A DNA stretch of 64,000 nucleotides from Flavobacterium ustbae (GTDB lineage: Bacteria; Bacteroidota; Bacteroidia; Flavobacteriales; Flavobacteriaceae), in the NCBI RefSeq assembly GCF_003946915.1, contig NZ_RPOC01000004.1, forward strand, positions 248,001-312,000, given 5' to 3'. Positions within the stretch are counted from its first letter, which is position 1, and every line of letters starts with the position of its first letter. The position numbers were made by a program, and so were the translations under genes. The notes under the pieces were generated by a model, which saw only the letters and a program-made list of their open reading frames with translations, ran no database searches and was not told the origin of the DNA. Shown here piece after piece: positions 54,058 to 61,135 of the stretch.

Positions 54058-54253
54058 TAAGGTGCTATACTGAGCTACTAAGGTACTGAGTTGCTAAGCT
54101 TCTAAGGTTTATTTCTTTTGCGCTTTAATTTGTCAAAGTTTAAAACTTTGACAAAGTTGTTTTAAAATTTATTCATAAGTATAAAAAACTAGATTCTGTG
54201 TCCTGTAGCAAAAAAACTTAGCACCTTAGAATCTTAGTATCTTAGTACCTACT
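54058..54253. repeat. Inverted array of CTAAGGTRCTAAG repeats with inner hairpin
   Basis: Units ACTAAGGTACTGAG and CTTCTAAGG (54075-54110) face CTTAGCACCTTAGAATCTTAG and TAGTACCT (54209-54251). Between them a perfect 13-bp stem TTTGTCAAAGTTT / AAACTTTGACAAA (54129-54155). It separates tcdA from the HAD gene. The right arm reaches the tcdA stop codon. Confidence 0.7.
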
Positions 54254-54965
54254 TTTTACTCAATAAATAACGAATCACTGTTTCTGCAGCATGTAAACCA
54301 AATAAACCTGGCATATAGCTGTTTGTTCCGTAGAAAGACTTTTTAAAATTTTTCCCGTCTGTTAATTTTAAGCTTTTTTCATCTTGAATTTCAGAAGAGA
54401 AAACCACTTTCAATTTATTGATTTTTAACTCTCTCAGACGTTTACGAATTGTTTTGGAGAAATAGCAGTTTATGGTTTTAGAAATATCTGCCACTTTCAC
54501 TTTTGAAGCTAGCATTTTTCCGCCAGCGCCCATACTGCTGATGATTTTTACTCTATTGCGTTTTGCGCCCATAATTAAATTCAATTTTGGGGTAATGCTG
54601 TCGATGCAATCTAAAACATAATCAAATTCTGGAGAAACTATTTCGAAAGCACGTTCTGGAGAAAGAAATTCCTGAACACGAGTTAAGTTTAATTCTGGAT
54701 TAATATCCATTAAACGATCACCTACAATTTTAATTTTTGGCTCACCAACTGTTGAATGCAAGGCTGGTAACTGACGGTTAATATTGGTAATATCTACAAC
54801 GTCTCCGTCTACAATTGTCATGTTTCCTACTCCTGCTCTTGCTAAAAATTCTGCTGCAAAAGATCCAACTCCGCCTAACCCAACGACTAAAACGTTAGAT
54901 TTTTGTAATTTTTCTAATCCTTCTTTAGTAAACAAAAGCTCAGCTCTTTCTGTCCATTCTGCCAT
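54249..54965 (-). CDS. tcdA: tRNA threonylcarbamoyladenosine dehydratase (TcdA/CsdL)
   Basis: A 238-residue E1-like/ThiF-family enzyme that cyclises t6A in tRNA using ATP. The nucleotide site is SNVLVVGLGGVGSFAAEFLA, with IVDGDVVDITNINRQLPALH, CIDSITPKLNLIMGAK and SSMGAGGKMLASKVKVADIS following. Length and motifs match TcdA rather than ThiF/MoeB (no CxxC zinc sites). Confidence 0.93.
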   Translation of the reverse strand: MAEWTERAELLFTKEGLEKLQKSNVLVVGLGGVGSFAAEFLARAGVGNMTIVDGDVVDITNINRQLPALHSTVGEPKIKIVGDRLMDINPELNLTRVQEFLSPERAFEIVSPEFDYVLDCIDSITPKLNLIMGAKRNRVKIISSMGAGGKMLASKVKVADISKTINCYFSKTIRKRLRELKINKLKVVFSSEIQDEKSLKLTDGKNFKKSFYGTNSYMPGLFGLHAAETVIRYLLSKK

Positions 54966-55003
54966 ATATTCTATTTTGTTGTTTTTATGTTTTTATTTTT
55001 TTG

Positions 55004-55065
55004 TTTCAAGTTTCAGGTTTCACGTTTCATGTTTTGTCAGGCTTCGGTACGCTCAGCCTGACAAA
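55004..55065. repeat. GTTTCA repeats and GTCAGGC hairpin
   Basis: GTTTCAAGTTTCAGGTTTCA units are followed by a perfect 10-bp stem TTTGTCAGGC / GCCTGACAAA with a 13-base loop containing CTTCGGTACGCTC. It lies between the TatD-type gene and tcdA and may terminate transcription of the former. Confidence 0.6.
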
Positions 55066-55083
55066 CTACATTTGATTTTTTTT

Positions 55084-55728
55084 TTACTCAAACACGCTTT
55101 TATAATTGCTTGAAATAATACTTTGTAATTCTTTAATATTGATTCCTTTATATTCGGCTGCTAAGTCATAAACTTCTTGAATCGATTCTTCAATTGTATC
55201 TGTTTCTAAGAAAAAGCGATCATTTGGAACATTCTGAAAAACCGCTTTTAAATCAGGGTTTTTCAATAGATATTTTCCAAATGAAAGATGAAATCCCGCT
55301 GTAATTAGTTGTTGCGCTAACTGATTGTTTTTTGCAAAACCATGAATAATCATCGGAACTTTTATATTCCTATTTTTCTTAACAGCCATTACTTCTTGAA
55401 AAGCAGCAACACAATGTATCACAACAGGTTTCTTATACCTTTCTGCTAATTCTAATTGCTTTTCAAAAACCGAAAGCTGCAACTCAAACGGCACTTCTAT
55501 CCTTTTGTCTAAACCGCACTCGCCTATTGCCAAGCAATTTTGAGTTTGAAGTTTTTCCTCTATAATTTTCAAATCTGCATCAATTCGATTTTCTTCAATA
55601 TACCACGGATGGATTCCTATAGAATAAAATGGAATTTCGGCATCAAAATCTTTCGGGTATTGATTGACCAGCTCTAAAACATTAGATTGATTGGTAAATT
55701 GATGGGTATGAAAATTAAAATATTCCAT
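55084..55728 (-). CDS. TatD-family metal-dependent hydrolase
   Basis: A 214-residue amidohydrolase-fold protein. The metal-binding H-x-H is NFHTHQF, with SIGIHPWYIEE, AIGECGLDKRIEVPFELQLS, PVVIHCVAAFQEV and FFLETDTIEESIQEV providing the other ligands. TatD relatives are DNases or phosphodiesterases. Its start overlaps the stop of the DUF1684 gene by one base (TAATG), indicating translational coupling. Confidence 0.92.
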   Translation of the reverse strand: MEYFNFHTHQFTNQSNVLELVNQYPKDFDAEIPFYSIGIHPWYIEENRIDADLKIIEEKLQTQNCLAIGECGLDKRIEVPFELQLSVFEKQLELAERYKKPVVIHCVAAFQEVMAVKKNRNIKVPMIIHGFAKNNQLAQQLITAGFHLSFGKYLLKNPDLKAVFQNVPNDRFFLETDTIEESIQEVYDLAAEYKGINIKELQSIISSNYKSVFE

Positions 55729-56327
55729 TAATGAAAAGCTTTTACGCCTGCTTTAATTTCAATTTTCAAATCATTTTCCTGAGGCACAAGCGGACAAGAA
55801 TACTTATAATTATAAGCACAGTAAGGATTATAAGCTTGGTTAAAATCGATTGCAATCGTGTTTCCTTTTGGAACTTCCAGATCAATATATCGGCCTCCTA
55901 TATAACTCTGTTTTCCGCTTGTTAAATCAGAAAATGGCAAAAAGAGATGGTTTTTATATTTTTCCTGTACCAGAAGTTCCAAACTTTGGTAAACAGCAAG
56001 TGAGAATGATTTTCCGTTTATTTTGAAGTTTAAAGTGCCATATTTAGTATACTTTGACGTACGGGCTCCAGAAGTTTTCATGTCAAAAGCTTTTCCGCCT
56101 TTAGCTTTCACGAGCGTGGCATTCACAAAATAAGTTTCAGAAATAGGAAAAAATTCTAAGCTTTTAAAAGTCTTTAAATCTTCAGCCATTAACGGACTTG
56201 TCTTAGGATCAGCGTATTCTGAGTTGATTTTCTTTTGGAATTTTTGAACATCGGCTTTATTAAACTTTTTTTGAGCAAACCCAAAATTAAAAACCAACAA
56301 TAAAGCTAGGGCGTTTATAGTTTTCAT
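55728..56327 (-). CDS. Exported DUF1684 protein
   Basis: A 199-residue protein with a signal peptide (INALALLLVFNFGFA). The C-terminal DUF1684 signature is clear: TIAIDFNQAYNPYCAYNYKY, SCPLVPQENDLKIEIKAGVK. I use the ATG at 56327, since the upstream TTG would add six residues before the signal. The stop overlaps the TatD-type start. Function unknown. Confidence 0.92.
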   Translation of the reverse strand: MKTINALALLLVFNFGFAQKKFNKADVQKFQKKINSEYADPKTSPLMAEDLKTFKSLEFFPISETYFVNATLVKAKGGKAFDMKTSGARTSKYTKYGTLNFKINGKSFSLAVYQSLELLVQEKYKNHLFLPFSDLTSGKQSYIGGRYIDLEVPKGNTIAIDFNQAYNPYCAYNYKYSCPLVPQENDLKIEIKAGVKAFH

Positions 56328-56385
56328 CTTAGAAATTTTATGCAAAAATAGTTCAAAAGTAACAAAACGACAACCACTTAACGAG

Positions 56386-56405
56386 ACAAAGTTTCCTAAC
56401 TTTGT
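56386..56405 (+). promoter_or_regulatory. Palindrome over the -7 box of the MFS gene
   Basis: ACAAAGTTTCCTAACTTTGT is a perfect inverted repeat (8-bp arms, 4-bp centre). It includes TAACTTTG, a match to the -7 consensus, 22 bases before the ATG at 56427. No good -33 TTG is seen. Confidence 0.45.
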
Positions 56406-56426
56406 GACGATAATTTATCACACAAA

Positions 56427-57646
56427 ATGCTTAAAACCGCTTTAACCCACTACATTAACAACTTTCGAGGTTTTACCAGAGAAGTTTGGATTCTTGCCAT
56501 CATTACTTTTATTAACCGCGCCGGTACAATGGTTCTTCCTTTTTTATCTAAATATTTAAGAGAAGATCTTCATTTTTCGTACAATCAAGTTGGGTGGATT
56601 ATGGTCGCATTTGGTTTAGGATCAATGCTTGGTTCTTGGCTTGGCGGTAAATTATCAGACAAAATCGGATTTTATAAAATCATGATTTTTAGTTTATTCA
56701 CCAGCGGAGTTTCTCTTTTCTTTGTCCAATATATTACCACATTCTGGTCGCTTTGTGCTGCCATGTTTATCCTTATGACTATTGCAGATATGTTTCGTCC
56801 TGCCATGTTTGTGTCTCTAGGAGCGTATGCCAAACCAGAAAACAGAACGCGAGCGCTTACATTGGTACGTCTTGCGGTAAATTTAGGTTTTGCTGCCGGA
56901 CCTGCACTTGGTGGTTTAATTATTATGGGACTGGGATATTCTGGTCTTTTTTGGGTTGACGGGGCTTCGTGCATTATTTCGATCTCAATTTTTGCCTTGC
57001 TTGTAAAAGAAAAGAAAAAAGCAATTCATGATGATAAAGCAGAAAGCGCCTCAGAAATAAAATCGGTATTTCATGATAAAATTTTCTGGGTTTTCTTATT
57101 CGTAAGTTTTTTGCAGCCATGATTTTCTTTCAGCTGTTTACTACACTTCCTTTATATCATAATGAAAAATTTGGTTTAAGCGAATTACAAACCGGTTTAT
57201 TGATGACATTAAACGGCCTTTTAATCTTTTCTCTCGAAATGCCAACGGTTGGCTTTTTAGAACGAAAAGCTTTTCCTAAAATCCGAATCATTATTATAGG
57301 ATCTTTTGTAATGGCTTCGAGTTTCTTTTTGCTTCTCATCAATTTCTGGGCAGGAATTCTTGTGGTAAGCATGATTTGTATCTCAATAGGAGAAATTCTC
57401 ACTTTCCCTTTTTCGAATGCGTTTGCTTTGAGCCGAGCGCCACGCGGTCAAGAAGGCCGTTATATGGCACTTTATACCATGAGTTTTAGTTTGGCTCATA
57501 TTGTAAGCTCTAAAGTCGGCTTTGAAATTATCTCTCGTTTAGGCTACCAAATGAACTGGTTAGTTATGGCTTGCATTGGAGTTGTGGCAACTTTGTGTTG
57601 TATTTGGATTAAGAATGCTTTGTTAACTGAGAAAATACATTCATAA
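56427..57646 (+). pseudogene. MFS transporter split by a one-base frameshift
   Basis: The first 231 codons read as the N-terminal half of an MFS permease (ITFINRAGTMVLPFLSKYLR, MLGSWLGGKLSDKIGFYKIM, RALTLVRLAVNLGFAAGPAL) and stop at TGA 57120-57122. The remaining half starts at 57119 in the next frame (MIFFQLFTTLPLYHNEKFGL, ALSRAPRGQEGRYMALYTMS). Joined, they give a normal permease of about 406 residues with 12 segments. Adding one G in TTGCAGCCATG restores the frame. True decay or a sequencing/assembly error, and I cannot tell which. Confidence 0.85.
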
Positions 57647-57762
57647 TTTAGTTTTATTTGATCATTTTATATATTTGATAATTAATGATAGGCAACAAAG
57701 CATGTTTACTAAAGCATTTAAATGTAAAATTTAAAAATAAGGTTTAATTTCAGTCAGAAAAA

Positions 57763-58485
57763 ATGTCAAAAGGAAATGTCATTCACGATACGATCATATT
57801 AGTAAAAAGAGATACAATCATTAAAATGGTTGAAATAATTAAAGACCAAAATAAATCAGTATCTCCTCATGTTGATTTTTTTAATACTTATAGTAATGTT
57901 TTTACTGGTTACGGAACGATAGCTACCTTTCTTGCAGTTGTTGTAGCGATAATCGCTATTTATAGATCCACTAAGGATAGCAGAAATCAAATTTTAGCAA
58001 ACAAAGTTGAGGAGATTTATGAATTGGTAGAGACTTTGTCTTCAGTCTATGGACATTTGTTTGCTGTTTATATAATATTAGAAAATTCTTCAAAAAAAGA
58101 AATTGAGCTAAAAGGACGTCTTTTTATGGAAAAAGAATTTAGAGAAAAATTAGCTACTCTAAAAGAAACTTATGATATTGAAGATTTTATAAAAAAATCC
58201 ATTAGATTAAACATTCTAGCCAATTCATATTTGAAAGCTAATGTAAAATATGATGTAATTGGATTTTCTCAACTTTTTATAGCAATCCTTTATATTCTAA
58301 ATTATGAAGATGTGAAACTTAGACAACCTGAATTTAAAGACCCATTACCAAAACCTGCTAATGTCTTTGAACTAACAACTTCGATAGTAGATCAGCTTAG
58401 AAAAATTATTGGATTTAGCAATAAAACTAAAGGTTACATACACTATAGAAACAATACTTTTAAATCAAAAATCTATCCAAAATAA
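57763..58485 (+). CDS. Hypothetical protein with one membrane helix
   Basis: A 240-residue protein: short soluble N-terminus, one membrane helix (YGTIATFLAVVVAIIAIY, about residues 50-68) and a long helical cytosolic part (NKVEEIYELVETLSSVYGHL, FREKLATLKETYDIEDFIKK). AT-rich, with low-GC codons. No family recognised. It lies between the MFS pseudogene and the BlaI operon and looks like an accessory-region orphan. Confidence 0.65.
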   Translation: MSKGNVIHDTIILVKRDTIIKMVEIIKDQNKSVSPHVDFFNTYSNVFTGYGTIATFLAVVVAIIAIYRSTKDSRNQILANKVEEIYELVETLSSVYGHLFAVYIILENSSKKEIELKGRLFMEKEFREKLATLKETYDIEDFIKKSIRLNILANSYLKANVKYDVIGFSQLFIAILYILNYEDVKLRQPEFKDPLPKPANVFELTTSIVDQLRKIIGFSNKTKGYIHYRNNTFKSKIYPK

Positions 58486-58657
58486 TATTATTTATACTAC
58501 TTATCTTTTTCTTAATGCATTTGCTTTAAGGTATGTGGGATTAAAATACTAATCAACGAGAAGATTTCCTAAAAAAACTTTTAACTTTTTAAATCCCTAT
58601 AATTCAATTTATTACCATTAAATTTGAAAGGCTTTTTTATGCTCTAAACTGAATTCA

Positions 58658-58713
58658 AACTTAATTTTTAGTTAAATAACTATTTTTATAGTTGTGTAAC
58701 TAAAAAAATAGTT
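58658..58713 (+). promoter_or_regulatory. Three 16-bp operators at exact 20-bp spacing upstream of blaI
   Basis: AACTTAATTTTTAGTT (58658-58673, one arm mismatch), AACTATTTTTATAGTT (58678-58693, perfect) and AACTAAAAAAATAGTT (58698-58713, perfect 5-bp arms). Centres are at 20-base intervals, so the three sites lie on one face of the helix. Expected target of the BlaI-type repressors encoded just downstream. Confidence 0.75.
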
Positions 58714-58722
58714 GTAGGTTTG
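58692..58722 (+). promoter_or_regulatory. Promoter of the BlaI-M56 operon
   Basis: TTG (58692-58694), 20 bases, TAGGTTTG (58715-58722). The second operator overlaps the TTG and the third fills the spacer. ATG at 58740. Confidence 0.65.
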
Positions 58723-58739
58723 AATTAAAATTAGAGAAG

Positions 58740-59105
58740 ATGCAGAAGTTAACAAACAAAGAAGAAGAAATTATGATGATTTTATGGAAGCTGAAAAAAG
58801 CTTTTGTAAAAGAAATTCAAGCCGAAATCACAGAAGATCAGCCACATTATAACACGTTGTCTACTATTGTGCGTAATCTGGAAGAAAAGGGATATGTGGG
58901 ACACAACGCTTTTGGAAACACACATCAGTACTTTCCGGTTGTTGCCATTGAAGATTACAGAAAAGGATTTATGAAAACTGCTATCGACAACTATTTCAAT
59001 AGTTCGTATAAAAGTATGGTTTCCTTTTTTGCTAAAGAAGAAAAAATTTCAGCAGATGAATTGCGTGAGATTTTATCAATGATCGAAAATAAAAACGAAA
59101 AATAA
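58740..59105 (+). CDS. BlaI/MecI-family repressor, copy 1
   Basis: A 121-residue winged-helix repressor (MQKLTNKEEEIMMILWKLKK, FVKEIQAEITEDQPHYNTLS, TIVRNLEEKGYVGHNAFGNT, HQYFPVVAIEDYRKGF) with a helical dimerisation end (SADELREILSMIEN). BlaI proteins bind operators as dimers and are cleaved by a partner M56 protease upon signal. It is followed by an M56 gene after 7 bases and is about 93% identical to copy 2 over the first 115 residues (8 substitutions by my reading). Confidence 0.95.
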   Translation: MQKLTNKEEEIMMILWKLKKAFVKEIQAEITEDQPHYNTLSTIVRNLEEKGYVGHNAFGNTHQYFPVVAIEDYRKGFMKTAIDNYFNSSYKSMVSFFAKEEKISADELREILSMIENKNEK

Positions 59106-59112
59106 TCGGTTT

Positions 59113-60750
59113 ATGGAAGCAGTTTTCATTTATATCGCCAAATCAAGCAGTTTAATGCTTATGTTTTATTGCGCTTATTATTTTTTATTGCGCAAAGAAA
59201 CATTTTTTATTAGTAACAGATGGTTTCTATTATCTGGTCTAATTGTCTCAGTAATTCTACCATTACTGACATATACAAAGGTGATATGGACTGACGCTGC
59301 TCCTTACACAAATGCAGATATTCAAACAGAAATATTAAATATCCCGCAGAACGAATCGGCAAATTTTAATTGGACTTATACTATTCTTGGCTTATACGGT
59401 CTTGGTTTATTAGTATTTATTGCGAAACTGGCCATTGATTTTTATAGCTTGAATTCTATTATTAAAGGAAAAAAAATCAAACAGCAAGCCGATTTTAAAT
59501 TTATAGATATAAAAGAAAACATCGCGCCTTTCTCCTATTTTGAATATATCGTGTACAACTCATCACTTTACACGCCTTCAGAATTAGAGAGCATAATTGA
59601 ACACGAAAAAGTGCACAGCGATCAGAATCATACTTTAGATGTATTGATTTCGAGAATATTCAGTATTATTTTCTGGTTCAATCCAATTGTATGGCTTTAT
59701 AAAAAAGCAATAACTCAAAACCTAGAGTTTATTGCAGACAGTGAAGCTTCTAAAAAACTTTCAGACAAAAAAGCGTATCAATACACGCTTTTAAAAATAA
59801 CAACACACGATAATTGTGTTGCAATCACCAATCATTTTTATCAATCATTAATCAAAAAACGAATTGTCATGTTAAACAAAAATCAATCAAAAAAGAGGAA
59901 TTCCTGGAAGTATTATACTGTAATTCCTGCTCTAGCTGCTTTTGTACTATTATTTCAAATTGAAGTAATTGCAAAAGAGAAACCGCAAATGGCAAAAGAA
60001 GTTTCTAAAGAAATCAAATCTGTAGATGTCTACAAAATCAGAAAAAACTCTACCGATGCTGAATTAAAAGAAATTAAAGACAAATTAAAATCAATTTACA
60101 ATATTGATTTTGAAGCTTCTCAAATTAAACGAAATTCAAATAACGAATTGACCTCAATTAAAGTTAATGTAAAAAATGGTTCTCAGGAATCTCAATCTAT
60201 TCAGACTGGCGGAGACGACACTATTAAAGATTTTGGTGTAATCGTAATCACAGATGAAAATGGAAACAGAAAAGTTGGTATACAAACTTCTGATGATGCC
60301 AATGGTAAAATTGCAGTAAGCAAAAAAACAAATTCTGATTCCAACAAGAAAATTAAAACTTCAACCAAAACAGTTACAAACGAAAATCCAACCATTAAAA
60401 CAGAAACCAATGTTAACACTAATTTTAATACTAGCACAAAAACTAGCAGCACTACTAGTTCAGCTATTAGTACTTTTGTAACTACTGACGGAAATCAGAG
60501 TTCAACAACTACAATAACAAGCAAAGACGGAAAAACTAGCATTTCTGTGTCTGATGGTGCAAAAAAGAAATCCAAAGGCTTTCAGCAATTGATAGTTATT
60601 GACGGTGAAATCATGCCTTCGAATTTTGATTCCAATGATATTAATGCAAAAGATATTGCGACTATGAATGTTTTAAAAGGTATGGATGCAACTGTTAAAT
60701 ATGGAGATAACGGAAAAAATGGCGTAATAGAAATTGAAACCCGAAAATAA
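59113..60750 (+). CDS. M56-family (BlaR1-type) membrane protease, copy 1
   Basis: A 545-residue protein. The N-terminal M56 part has three to four membrane helices (IAKSSSLMLMFYCAYYFLLR, WFLLSGLIVSVILPLLTYTK, YTILGLYGLGLLVFIAKLAI), the zinc site IIEHEKVHSDQNHTLDVLIS (HExxH) and NLEFIADSEASKKL. After a further helix at about residue 275 a periplasmic part follows: a Ser/Thr/Asn-rich stretch and a C-terminal plug-like segment (DINAKDIATMNVLKGMDATV, NGVIEIETRK). It lacks a penicillin-binding sensor, so the signal is not beta-lactam binding by that route. Confidence 0.9.
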   Translation: MEAVFIYIAKSSSLMLMFYCAYYFLLRKETFFISNRWFLLSGLIVSVILPLLTYTKVIWTDAAPYTNADIQTEILNIPQNESANFNWTYTILGLYGLGLLVFIAKLAIDFYSLNSIIKGKKIKQQADFKFIDIKENIAPFSYFEYIVYNSSLYTPSELESIIEHEKVHSDQNHTLDVLISRIFSIIFWFNPIVWLYKKAITQNLEFIADSEASKKLSDKKAYQYTLLKITTHDNCVAITNHFYQSLIKKRIVMLNKNQSKKRNSWKYYTVIPALAAFVLLFQIEVIAKEKPQMAKEVSKEIKSVDVYKIRKNSTDAELKEIKDKLKSIYNIDFEASQIKRNSNNELTSIKVNVKNGSQESQSIQTGGDDTIKDFGVIVITDENGNRKVGIQTSDDANGKIAVSKKTNSDSNKKIKTSTKTVTNENPTIKTETNVNTNFNTSTKTSSTTSSAISTFVTTDGNQSSTTTITSKDGKTSISVSDGAKKKSKGFQQLIVIDGEIMPSNFDSNDINAKDIATMNVLKGMDATVKYGDNGKNGVIEIETRK

Positions 60751-60756
60751 TCTGAA

Positions 60757-61125
60757 ATGCAAAAACTGACCAATAAAGAAGAAGAAATCATGCATATTTT
60801 ATGGAAGCTTAAAAAAGCTTTTGTAAAAGAGATTCAGGCAGAGATTTTAGAAGACCAGCCTCATTACAACACGTTGTCCACTATTGTTCGTAATCTGGAA
60901 GAGAAAGGCTATGTGGCGCACAATGCTTTTGGAAATACGCATCAGTATTATCCGGCTGTAAGCATCGAAGATTATAGAAAAGGTTTTATGAGCACTGCAA
61001 TCGATAATTATTTTAATAGCTCTTACAAAAGCATGGTTTCTTTCTTTGCTAAAGAAGAAAAGATTTCTGCCGATGAATTGCGTGAAATTTTAGACATGAT
61101 CGAAAATCCAAAAGAAGGTAAATAA
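60757..61125 (+). CDS. BlaI/MecI-family repressor, copy 2
   Basis: A 122-residue protein nearly identical to the first repressor (differences at H13, L31, A, Y, A, S, S, D and at the tail) although the DNA has many synonymous changes, implying an old duplication under selection. Begins 6 bases after the first M56 gene with no room for a separate promoter, so it is read from the same operon. The second M56 gene follows after 10 bases. Confidence 0.95.
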   Translation: MQKLTNKEEEIMHILWKLKKAFVKEIQAEILEDQPHYNTLSTIVRNLEEKGYVAHNAFGNTHQYYPAVSIEDYRKGFMSTAIDNYFNSSYKSMVSFFAKEEKISADELREILDMIENPKEGK

Positions 61126-61135
61126 TCAAAATAGT

